This document shows, in pieces, positions 1 to 6,042 of a stretch of DNA of 6,680 bases. The notes under the pieces were generated by a model that did not search any database, was not told the DNA's origin, and saw nothing but the letters and a program-made list of their open reading frames with translations. Each line of letters opens with the position of its first letter. Position 1 is the first letter of the stretch. The stretch is from an uncultured Actinomycetes bacterium. GTDB lineage: Bacteria; Actinomycetota; CALGFH01. A program made the position numbers and the translations under genes. The stretch covers positions 1-6,680 of the forward strand of contig CALGFH010000137.1 of NCBI GenBank assembly GCA_937881255.1, in the 5' to 3' direction.

Positions 1-80
1 CGTGCCAAGGAGGCAAATGGTTGCTGCCTGCGGCGGTCGTCCTCCGCTAACCGGCCGGCGGCGCCCAGCCGCTCGAGCAT
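1..80 (-). CDS. Possible start of an unrecognised downstream gene (cut by left edge)
   Basis: A minus-strand frame beginning with ATG at 80 stays open for 26 codons to the window edge. GGAGG lies five bases upstream (90-86), a good ribosome site. Two further in-frame ATGs are at 98 and 92, and the frame is open back to a stop near 158. The peptide is charged and helix-like (MLERLGAAGRLAEDDRRRQQ then PFASLA) and about 80% of its third positions are G or C, a little below the operon genes. I do not recognise a family, and the visible piece is too short to be certain it is coding. Confidence 0.3.
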   Translation of the reverse strand, partial: MLERLGAAGRLAEDDRRRQQPFASLA

Positions 81-169
81 GCTGTCCTCCATGTCCATGA
101 GGCGAGCAAGCTCCAGTTTCTCCCCGCGTTCACCCGTCGTATCGACAGGCCTTGGTCAACGAGCAAGTC

Positions 170-195
170 ACCCAGTGTCCCTAACGCCACTGGGT
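170..195. repeat. Perfect 8-bp inverted repeat (operator or hairpin)
   Basis: ACCCAGTG at 170-177 and CACTGGGT at 188-195 are exact reverse complements separated by 10 bases. A third partial copy of the half-site, ACCCAGT, lies at 220-226. The symmetry and the extra half-site suggest binding of a dimeric regulator, possibly controlling a leftward gene that starts near 80. It could instead be a terminator hairpin for the operon, about 115-140 bases past the last stop, although no T-run follows on either strand. Confidence 0.4.
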
Positions 196-242
196 CTCCC
201 TTGCGTCGACCGTCTCGGCACCCAGTCAAGGTCAGCCGGACG

Positions 243-262
243 GCAGCGGTCCTCAACGCTGC
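243..262 (-). terminator. Possible weak terminator hairpin after the operon
   Basis: About 45 bases past the stop of the last gene the minus strand can pair GCAGCG with CGCTGC around an 8-base loop (TTGAGGAC). The arms are short but nearly all G/C. There is no T-run after it, so a Rho-independent role is doubtful; high-GC actinobacteria often lack the T-run. It may also be chance. Confidence 0.25.
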
Positions 263-307
263 TCACAGACCGTGCAGTCGGCCATTCACCTACTCGCGGA
301 AACCTCG

Positions 308-1207
308 CTACAGATGTTGCTCGACCAGCTCCACGTAGCGGCGGGCCATCGTGGCCAGGACCTGGTCCGGGGGGGCGTCCCAGACGTCGGCGTTGAAGAT
401 CTCGACCTCGACATCGCCCCGGTATCCGGCGGCCGCCACCGCATCGGTGAGTTCGGCGAAGTTGACGTGCCCGTCCCCCACCATCCCGCGGGCCAGCAGC
501 GGATCCGCCGGCAGGGGGGTGATCCAGTCGGCCAGCTGGTAGCCGAAGATCCGCTGGCCGGCCCGCCCGATCTGGGCCAGGACCCCGGGCTCCCACCACA
601 GGTGGAAGGTGTCGAGGACGACGCCGACGGCGTCGCCGGGGAACTGCTCGGCGATGTCGAGGGCCAGGGCAAGGGTCGACACCACGCCGCGGTCGGCCGC
701 ATAGATGGGGTGCATCGGCTCGATCGCGAGCGTGACCCCCCGCTCTAGGGCATAGGGCACCAGCTCGGCCACGGCGTCGACCACCCGGGAGCGCGCGCCG
801 GTGATGTCCTTGTCGCCGGGGGGCAGCCCGCCCGGGACGAGCACCAGGGTGCCGGCCCGCAGGACGGCGGCCTCCTCGATGGCGGCCCGGTTGTCGGCGG
901 CCGCGGCGGCCTGTCCGGCCGGGTCCGCCGCGGTGAAGAACCCGCCGCGGCACAGCGACGACACCCGCAGGCCGGCGTCCTCGACCCAGCCGGCGGCCAC
1001 CCGCAGGCCGGCCGCGGCGACGGGCTCGCGCCACAGGCCGATGGAGCGCAGCCCGGCCGCCGCGGTCCCCTCGATCGTCGCCCGGAGCGGCCACCGTTCG
1101 GTCGTCTTCTGGTTCAGCGACAGCCGGGCCAGCCTGGGGTCCCCGGGCGTCGGGGTGCGGACCCGGGCCGGCAGCCCGCTGGGCACGTCGACCGCGGTCA
1201 GGGCCAT
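308..1207 (-). CDS. Sugar phosphate isomerase/epimerase family protein (xylose isomerase-like TIM barrel)
   Basis: Cytoplasmic metal-dependent TIM-barrel enzyme of the AP endonuclease 2/xylose isomerase-like superfamily, 299 residues. It starts with about 27 variable residues, then the barrel from ARLSLNQKTTERWPLR (27-42) and the conserved SIGLWREPV and LRVSSLCRGGFF stretches. Candidate metal ligands are E163 (AIEPMHP), D199 and H202 (VVLDTFHLWW), H247 (GDGHVNF) and E269 (VEIF), the usual Glu-Asp-His-His-Glu pattern. The ATG at 1207 lies four bases after the DUF993 stop. The ribosome site is weak (GAGG only two bases away), so translation is probably coupled. The gene ends with TAG at 310-308 and is the last of the operon. 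Such proteins act as isomerases, epimerases or, in some glycoside pathways, beta-eliminating lyases. The neighbouring dehydrogenase makes action on a keto-sugar-like intermediate plausible, but the reaction is not identified. Confidence 0.87.
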   Translation of the reverse strand: MALTAVDVPSGLPARVRTPTPGDPRLARLSLNQKTTERWPLRATIEGTAAAGLRSIGLWREPVAAAGLRVAAGWVEDAGLRVSSLCRGGFFTAADPAGQAAAAADNRAAIEEAAVLRAGTLVLVPGGLPPGDKDITGARSRVVDAVAELVPYALERGVTLAIEPMHPIYAADRGVVSTLALALDIAEQFPGDAVGVVLDTFHLWWEPGVLAQIGRAGQRIFGYQLADWITPLPADPLLARGMVGDGHVNFAELTDAVAAAGYRGDVEVEIFNADVWDAPPDQVLATMARRYVELVEQHL

Positions 1208-1211
1208 GGCC

Positions 1212-2372
1212 TCAGCGCCTGACCCCGGCCGCGGCCAGCCACAGGCTCAGCCGGTGGGCCGCCAGGTCGGGGTCTGGCAGCAGCCGCGCCTCGTTGGCCA
1301 GGGTGAACAGCCTCGACAGGTGCACGACCGAGCGGGCCGACTGGAGCCCCCCAACCATGGTGAAGCCGGGCTGCCGCCCACAGAGCCAGGCCATGAAGGC
1401 GATGCCGGTCTTGTAGTAGTAGGTGGGGGCGGCGAAGATGTGGCGCGACAGGGCCAGCGTGCCGGCCATCTCGCGGTCGTACCGGGGCCGGTCGCCGGCG
1501 TCCAGGGCCGCCAGGGCCGCCGACGCCGCCGGTGCCACCGCGGCGAACGCCCCCAGCAGGGCGTCCGAATGGTGGGTGCTGTCACCGCCGATCAGCTCGG
1601 GGTAGTTGAAGTCGTCGCCGGTGTACAGGCGCACGCCGTCGGGCAGCAGGGCCCGGAGGGCGACCTCGTGCTCGGCCGACAGCAGCGAGACCTTGACGCC
1701 GTCGACCATGCTCGCATGGGCGCCGATCAGCTCGAGGAAGGTCTTGGTGGCGACCGGAACCTCGCTGGATCCCCAGTAGCCCCTGAGCTGCGGGTCAAAG
1801 GCCTCGCCCAGCCAGTGGAGGATCACCGGGGCCGTCACCTGCCCCAGCAGCACCTCGTAGACCCGCAGATAGTCGTCGGCGGTCGCGGCCAGCCTGGCCA
1901 GCTGCCGCGACGCCATCAGGATGACCTGGGAGCCGGTGCTCTGGACGAAGTCGATCTGCTCGAGGTAGGCGTCGATGACCTCGCCCACCGAGGAGAGCTG
2001 GTCTTTGTGGTCGGTGCCGGCGCCCGAGGCGATGCGCGCCCCCAGCTCCTGGGCTTGGGCGGCGCTGCGGCGCACCAGCTCCTGCACGGCGCTCCAGTCC
2101 AGGCCCATGTTCCGCTGGGCGGTGTCCATCGCCTCGGCCACGCCGAACCCGTACCGGAACAGGTGCCGCCGGAAGGCCAGGGTCGCGTTCCAGTCGACCA
2201 CCGCGGGCGCACCGGGCACGTTCTCCCCGAACGGGTCGGCGGCCACGTGGGCGGCGGCGAAGGCCACCCGGGAGCGGTACGGCCGGGGATGCTCGGGCCA
2301 GGCTCGCGGTTCGGCGAGCCGGATGGTCCGCCAGGCTCCCGCGGCGTCGGGGATCGACAGGCGCCGGCTCAC
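1212..2372 (-). CDS. DUF993 protein, dihydrodipicolinate synthase-like aldolase/lyase
   Basis: Recognised as DUF993 (often annotated dihydrodipicolinate synthase family), a TIM-barrel group without a firmly assigned reaction as far as I know. From GTG at 2372 it has 386 residues. Features like Schiff-base class I aldolases are DGVKVSLL (224-231), where K227 is the candidate imine-forming lysine, and LYTGDDFNYPEL (249-260), which resembles the SGDD motif of dihydrodipicolinate synthases. VILHWLGEAFDP (183-194) replaces the usual tyrosine-bearing strand, so the proton relay may differ. A helical C-terminal part includes APTYYYKTGIAFMAWL (315-330). The reading frame is open back to 2729, but the GTG at 2372 forms a GTGA overlap with the oxidoreductase stop and starts just before RRLSIPDAAG. 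The longer version would lie entirely within the oxidoreductase gene. The ribosome site is weak, so coupled translation is likely. I infer carbon-carbon bond cleavage of a keto intermediate; this is unproven. Confidence 0.85.
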   Translation of the reverse strand: MSRRLSIPDAAGAWRTIRLAEPRAWPEHPRPYRSRVAFAAAHVAADPFGENVPGAPAVVDWNATLAFRRHLFRYGFGVAEAMDTAQRNMGLDWSAVQELVRRSAAQAQELGARIASGAGTDHKDQLSSVGEVIDAYLEQIDFVQSTGSQVILMASRQLARLAATADDYLRVYEVLLGQVTAPVILHWLGEAFDPQLRGYWGSSEVPVATKTFLELIGAHASMVDGVKVSLLSAEHEVALRALLPDGVRLYTGDDFNYPELIGGDSTHHSDALLGAFAAVAPAASAALAALDAGDRPRYDREMAGTLALSRHIFAAPTYYYKTGIAFMAWLCGRQPGFTMVGGLQSARSVVHLSRLFTLANEARLLPDPDLAAHRLSLWLAAAGVRR

Positions 2373-3517
2373 TGGGCCCACTCGAGCTCGACGCGCCGAC
2401 CCTCGGTGGAGGACCGCAGCGCGGCCTCGACCAGCTGGAGGCCGCGCACCCCGGCGAGGAGGTCGTAGGGGTGGGGCCGGCCGGCGTCGACGTCGGCGAG
2501 GAACCGCTCCCACTGGGCCCTGAACCCGTTGGCCAGCTCCCGGTGGTCGGGGACCTCCTGCCAGTGGGCCGGGAAGTCCTGGTCGGTGGGGACGTCGGGG
2601 TTCCAGACGGCCACCGGGGTGCTCACCCGCGGCTGGATCTTGCAGCCGAACAGGCCCGCCACGGCCGAGCCGCCGGTGCCGTCGACCTGGAACCGGACCA
2701 GCTCCTCCCGGTCGACCCGCACGGCCCACGACGAGTTGATCTGGGCCACGATGCCACCGTCGAGCTCCAAGATGGCATAGGCGGCGTCGTCGGCGGTGGC
2801 CTGGTACCGGTTGCCCTGCTCGTCCCAGCGCTCGGGGATGTGGGTCACCGCCTTGGCGGTCACGGCCCGCACCGGGCCGAAGAGGTTCTCCAGGACGTAG
2901 TTCCAGTGGCAGAACATGTCCAGGACGATCCCGCCCCCGTCCTCGGCGCGGTAGTTCCAGCTCGGGCGCTGGGCCGGCTCGAGGTCGCCTTCGAACACCC
3001 AGTAGCCGAACTCTCCCCGCACCGACAGGACGCGGCCGAAGAAGCCGGCCTCCAGCAGCCGCTGCAGCTTCAGCAGGCCGGGCAGGAACAGCTTGTCGTG
3101 GACGACCCCGTTGACGAGGCCCGCCGTCCTGGCCGCCTGCACCAGCTCCCAGCCCTCGGCGACCGATTCGGCGACCGGTTTCTCGGTGTAGACGTGCTTG
3201 CCGGCGGCGATCGCGGCCAGGATCGCCTTGGTGCGCTCGCTGGTCACCTGGGCGTCGAAGTACACGAGGGCGCGCTCGTCGGCCAGGGCGGCGTCGAGGT
3301 CGGTGGTGAACTCGGCGACCTCGTGGGCCCGGGCGAGGTCGGCCAGCTTGTCACGGCTGCGGCCGACCAGGACGGGCTCCACCTGGAGGCGGCCGCCGTC
3401 GGGCAGGGCGATGCCGCCGTCCCGGCGGATGGCCAGGATGGAGCGGAGCAGGTGCTGGCGGTGGCCCATGCGGCCGGTGACGCCGTTCATGATGATGCGG
3501 AGGGTGCGTGTGGCCAC
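2369..3517 (-). CDS. Gfo/Idh/MocA-family NAD(P)-dependent oxidoreductase
   Basis: Probable cytoplasmic dehydrogenase acting on a hydroxyl group of a sugar, cyclitol or similar polyol. It has 382 residues, within the family range. The N-terminal Rossmann fold has a glycine-rich turn MNGVTGRMG (10-18) in place of the usual GxGxxG spacing. The family hallmark EKP is at 112-114 (YTEKPVAES). The C-terminal catalytic domain carries DGGGIVLDMFCHW (193-205), where D200 and H204 fit the usual catalytic Asp/His positions. The GTG start at 3517 has a good ribosome site that overlaps the livF stop. It ends with TGA at 2371-2369, sharing four bases (GTGA) with the next gene. Beside an isomerase and an aldolase-like protein it probably oxidises the imported compound or an early intermediate. 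The exact substrate and cofactor cannot be told from sequence. Confidence 0.9.
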   Translation of the reverse strand: MATRTLRIIMNGVTGRMGHRQHLLRSILAIRRDGGIALPDGGRLQVEPVLVGRSRDKLADLARAHEVAEFTTDLDAALADERALVYFDAQVTSERTKAILAAIAAGKHVYTEKPVAESVAEGWELVQAARTAGLVNGVVHDKLFLPGLLKLQRLLEAGFFGRVLSVRGEFGYWVFEGDLEPAQRPSWNYRAEDGGGIVLDMFCHWNYVLENLFGPVRAVTAKAVTHIPERWDEQGNRYQATADDAAYAILELDGGIVAQINSSWAVRVDREELVRFQVDGTGGSAVAGLFGCKIQPRVSTPVAVWNPDVPTDQDFPAHWQEVPDHRELANGFRAQWERFLADVDAGRPHPYDLLAGVRGLQLVEAALRSSTEGRRVELEWAQ

Positions 3518-3523
3518 GGGTGG

Positions 3524-3531
3524 TCACCTCT
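3524..3531 (-). promoter_or_regulatory. Shine-Dalgarno site for oxidoreductase, overlapping livF stop
   Basis: The minus strand reads AGAGGTGA, whose last three bases are the livF TGA stop, followed six bases later by the GTG at 3517. Having the ribosome site inside the previous stop implies that translation of the transporter and of the first enzyme is coupled. Confidence 0.65.
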
Positions 3532-4279
3532 TGGGTGTGGTCGGCGGCTCGGCGGGTCGTCCTCCGAGGTAGAGCTCGCTCAGCTGGGGGTCGGCCAGCA
3601 GCTGGGGCGCCGGGCCGGAGATGTGGACCTTGCCGAGGTCGAGGACGCAGCCGATGTCGGCCGTCTCCAGGGCCCGGCGGGCGTTCTGCTCGACCAGCAG
3701 GACCGCCGTCCCCGCCTCGCGCATGCGCACCACCTGGTCGAACACCGTGCTGGTGGCCTTGGGGTCCAGGCCCATGGACGGCTCGTCGAGCAGCACCACC
3801 TTGGGGCTGACCATGAGCGACCGCGCGAACTCGACCTGCTTTTGCTGGCCGCCCGACAGCAGGCCGGCCAGCGACCGCCAGCGCTCGTCCACCACCGGGA
3901 ACAGGTCCCGCACGAACTCGATCCGTTCCTGGATCACCGCCCGGTCCTTGAGGGTGTAGCCGCCGAGGAGCACGTTCTCGGCCACGGTCATCTCGCGGAA
4001 GACGCTGTGGCCCTGCAGGACGTGGGCGAGCCCGGCGGCCAGCAGCTGCTGCGGCCCCTGGCCGGTGACGTCGGCGCCGTCGACCACGACCCGGCCCGAC
4101 CGGGGGGCCAGGAGCCCGCTGGCGACCTTGAGGACGGTGGACTTGCCGGCCCCGTTCGGCCCGACCAGGCAGACCACCGTGGCCGGCGGGACCTTCACCG
4201 TCAGGCCGCGCAGCACCGGGGCGGCCCGTCCGTAGCCGGCCTGGATGTCGTTCAGCTCGAGCAGGAACTCAGACGCCAA
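3524..4279 (-). CDS. livF: LivF-type branched-chain amino acid ABC transporter ATP-binding protein
   Basis: Second cytoplasmic ATPase of the importer, 251 residues, slightly longer than the usual 235-240 because of a short polar C-terminal tail ending PPTTPKR. Motifs are Walker A GPNGAGKST (40-48), a Q-loop region VLQGHSVF (Q89), signature LSGGQQKQVEFA (141-152), Walker B VVLLDEPSMGLDP (161-173) and VEQNA in the H-loop position. Glutamine (Q198) replaces the histidine there, which is normal for LivF, so nucleotide hydrolysis is not expected to be lost. The only good start is a TTG at 4279, preceded by GAGG six bases upstream, within the end of livG (11-nt overlap). The stop is TGA at 3526-3524. 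Six bases then separate it from the oxidoreductase, so transporter and enzyme genes appear to be co-transcribed. Confidence 0.95.
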   Translation of the reverse strand: MASEFLLELNDIQAGYGRAAPVLRGLTVKVPPATVVCLVGPNGAGKSTVLKVASGLLAPRSGRVVVDGADVTGQGPQQLLAAGLAHVLQGHSVFREMTVAENVLLGGYTLKDRAVIQERIEFVRDLFPVVDERWRSLAGLLSGGQQKQVEFARSLMVSPKVVLLDEPSMGLDPKATSTVFDQVVRMREAGTAVLLVEQNARRALETADIGCVLDLGKVHISGPAPQLLADPQLSELYLGGRPAEPPTTPKR

Positions 4280-5000
4280 GGTAGGCCTCGAGGACTCTCG
4301 GGTCGGACTTGATGGCCGAGGGGGGGCCTTCGGCGATCGGTCGGCCGCGGTCGAAGACGACGATGTGGTCGCTGAGCCCCATGACCAAATCCATGTTGTG
4401 CTCGACGATCACGAAGGTCCTGCCTTCCTGGTTGAGCTGGCGCACCAGCCCGGCGATGCGCTCGAGGAGGGCCGGGTTCACCCCGCCGGCCGGCTCGTCG
4501 AGCAGGATCGTCTCGGGGTCGCCCATCATCACCCCGGCGAGCTCGAGCAGCTTCTGCTGGCCCCACGACAGGTTGCGGGCCTCGGCGCGCTCCAGATGGT
4601 CGATGCCCATGCGCTCCAGCCAGCCGCGGGCGCGGGCGATCTCGGCGCGGTCGCGGGCGCTGGTCAGCTGTGCCTTGAGCCCGCCCGCGCGGACGGCGAC
4701 CAGCAGGTTGTCGAGCACCGTCATGCGGGGGAAGACCCGGCACAGCTGGAAGCTGCGCCCGATCCCGGCCCGCGTGATCCGGTGCGGCGCCTTGCCGGTG
4801 ATGTCCTGGCCGCGGTAGCTCGCCCGACCCGAGTCGGGCCTGATCATCCCGGTGACGCAGTTGAAGAACGTCGTCTTGCCGGAGCCGTTGGGTCCGATCA
4901 GGGCGTTCACCTTGCCGTCCTGGAAGGCGACGGTCGCCGCGTCGACCGCGGTCACCCCACCGAAGGACTTGGTGAGCTCGACCGTCTCCAGGCTACGCAC
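4269..5000 (-). CDS. livG: LivG-type branched-chain amino acid ABC transporter ATP-binding protein
   Basis: Cytoplasmic ATPase subunit that, with LivF, powers the LivH/LivM importer. From the GTG at 5000 it has 243 residues. ABC motifs are intact: Walker A GPNGSGKTT (36-44), Q-loop SFQ (Q85), signature LSWGQQ (144-149), Walker B TILLDEP (164-170) and the H-loop histidine in VEHNMD (H201). The segment between Q-loop and signature and the AGGVNPAL stretch after Walker B are LivG-like. The frame is open up to a GTG at 5048, which would add 16 residues (RSRPPSCRPARPEVPV) of low-complexity, proline/arginine-rich sequence and a 56-nt overlap with livM. I prefer the GTG at 5000 because it has a GAGGT site four bases upstream, overlaps livM by only 8 nt, and starts directly at the conserved RSLETVELTKSFGG region. 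It ends with TGA at 4271-4269, overlapping livF by 11 nt. Confidence 0.94.
   Translation of the reverse strand: MRSLETVELTKSFGGVTAVDAATVAFQDGKVNALIGPNGSGKTTFFNCVTGMIRPDSGRASYRGQDITGKAPHRITRAGIGRSFQLCRVFPRMTVLDNLLVAVRAGGLKAQLTSARDRAEIARARGWLERMGIDHLERAEARNLSWGQQKLLELAGVMMGDPETILLDEPAGGVNPALLERIAGLVRQLNQEGRTFVIVEHNMDLVMGLSDHIVVFDRGRPIAEGPPSAIKSDPRVLEAYLGV
4286..4289 (-). promoter_or_regulatory. Shine-Dalgarno site for livF TTG start
   Basis: The minus strand reads GAGG, six bases, then TTG at 4279, inside the last codons of livG. It supports the non-ATG start. The core is short, so the evidence is moderate. Confidence 0.5.
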
Positions 5001-6042
5001 GGGGACCTCGGGCCTGGCTGGCCGGCAGCTCGGCGGCCGTGACCTCACGGATCGAGGCCTCCCCAGGCCTGAACCGGGCGAGCAGGCCGGACAGGGCCGG
5101 GATGACCCCGTCGGGCATGAACATCACCACCACCCCGAGCAGGAGCCCGGTGGCCACCAGGTGCAGCGGGGTGTCGCCGTACTGGAGCTTGAACCACTCC
5201 AGGGCCCAGCCGACGATCAGGGCGCCCAACAGGGGACCGAACAGGTGGCGGACGCCGCCGAGGAGGGCCATCAGCACCATGTAGGCGCCGGTCAGCACGG
5301 AGAACTGAAAGACCGGGTCGAGGTCGCCGAACCACAGCGCGTACAGCCCGCCGCCCAGGGCGGTGAAGGCCGCCGACACCACGAACACGGCCAGCTTGAA
5401 CGCGAAGGTCGGGGTGCCGAGCGCCTGGGCCTTGTCCTCGTCCTCCCGGATCGCCCGCAGGCCCAGCCCGAACCGGGACCGGTCGATGGCCCACCAGGTC
5501 GCCAGCGCGGCCGCCAGGAGCCCGGCGAACAGGAAGAAGAACACCCGGTGATGCTCAGGCCGCGTCAGGTCCGGGAACGGCCGGGGCACCACCAGGCCCC
5601 TGGACCCGCCGGTGAACGACGCCCAGCTCTGGAACACCAGCAGCAGGATCAGGACCAGGGCGATCGACACGATGACAAAGGACGCGCCCCGCACCCGGAG
5701 GGCCGCGAAGCCGACCGGGACGGCCAGCAGGGCCACGATGGCGGCGGCGGCGGCCAGGGCGACGAAGCTCGGCAGGCCGGCCTTGGTGATCAGCAGCCCG
5801 GTCCCGTAGGCGCCCAGGCCGAGGAGGGCGCCGTGCCCGAGGGAGATGTACCCGGTGAACCCGCCCACGAGGCTCCAAGCGGTGGAGAGGACCGCGTAGT
5901 TGAGGACGGTGATGCCGGCCGAGAGGATATACGGGTTGGGGGCCAGGGCCGGAAAGGACAGGAGCAGGCCGGCCCCGGCCAAGAGGGCGGCCAGCCGCAG
6001 GACCCCGCCGGCCCGGCGCGTCGCCTCAGAACCGCTGGGCAA
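4993..6042 (-). CDS. livM: LivM-type branched-chain amino acid ABC transporter permease
   Basis: Second inner-membrane permease of the LIV-type importer, 349 residues, a normal length for the family. Family signatures seen are GYISLGHGALLGLGAYG (about residues 64-80), a coupling loop at about 187-210 that begins RSRFGLGLRAIRED, and LGGVRHLFGPLLGA (261-274). Hydrophobic segments are spread from residue 14 to about 320, followed by a roughly 30-residue polar tail that is probably cytoplasmic. The chosen start is a TTG at 6042. No ATG or GTG lies near it, and a strong Shine-Dalgarno (GGAGGT) sits a few bases upstream inside the end of livH. The 17-nt overlap with livH suggests translational coupling. 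The stop is TAG at 4995-4993, which overlaps the preferred livG start by 8 nt. Identity as a LivM permease is secure; the substrate is not. Confidence 0.95.
   Translation of the reverse strand: MPSGSEATRRAGGVLRLAALLAGAGLLLSFPALAPNPYILSAGITVLNYAVLSTAWSLVGGFTGYISLGHGALLGLGAYGTGLLITKAGLPSFVALAAAAAIVALLAVPVGFAALRVRGASFVIVSIALVLILLLVFQSWASFTGGSRGLVVPRPFPDLTRPEHHRVFFFLFAGLLAAALATWWAIDRSRFGLGLRAIREDEDKAQALGTPTFAFKLAVFVVSAAFTALGGGLYALWFGDLDPVFQFSVLTGAYMVLMALLGGVRHLFGPLLGALIVGWALEWFKLQYGDTPLHLVATGLLLGVVVMFMPDGVIPALSGLLARFRPGEASIREVTAAELPASQARGPRA
5005..5009 (-). promoter_or_regulatory. Shine-Dalgarno site supporting livG start at 5000
   Basis: The minus strand reads GAGGT, then CCCC, then GTG at 5000. 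This decides between two in-frame GTG starts (5048 and 5000) in favour of the shorter protein. Confidence 0.6.

Larger units (their letters stand above)
81..307. other. Non-coding gap downstream of the operon
   Basis: This 227-bp stretch separates the last operon gene from a possible next gene on the same strand. Its GC content (about 62% over 121-180) is lower than in the genes. It contains the two inverted repeats listed separately. I find no tRNA-like cloverleaf and no repeat array. On the minus strand a TTGCTC (166-161) and GATACG (143-138) lie 17 bases apart, and a TTGACC sits at 159-154. These only weakly resemble a sigma-70-type promoter for the reading frame that starts at 80. Confidence 0.5.

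Noticed and set aside
168..1094. Minus-strand open frame of 308 codons overlapping the isomerase gene
   Set aside because: It is an Arg/Gly/Pro-rich shifted frame. The frame at 308-1207 carries all the conserved TIM-barrel motifs.
2373..2729. N-terminal extension of the DUF993 frame up to 2729
   Set aside because: It would lie wholly inside the oxidoreductase gene, is Arg/Pro/Gly-rich, and ignores the GTGA stop-start overlap at 2369-2372.
3524..4279. LivF has glutamine (Q198) instead of histidine in the ABC H-loop
   Set aside because: VEQN at this position is standard for LivF proteins, so it is not a defect or novelty.
801..4312. Two long plus-strand open frames, 801-2468 (555 codons) and 2471-4312 (613 codons)
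   Set aside because: They lie antisense to clear enzyme and transporter genes. Their products are rich in Gly, Arg, Ala, Pro, Val and Gln with no domain motifs, which is what very GC-rich codon bias produces on the opposite strand.
5735..5762. GCG/GCC-rich run resembling a trinucleotide repeat
   Set aside because: It encodes an alanine-rich part of a LivM membrane helix and is ordinary for such a GC-rich genome.
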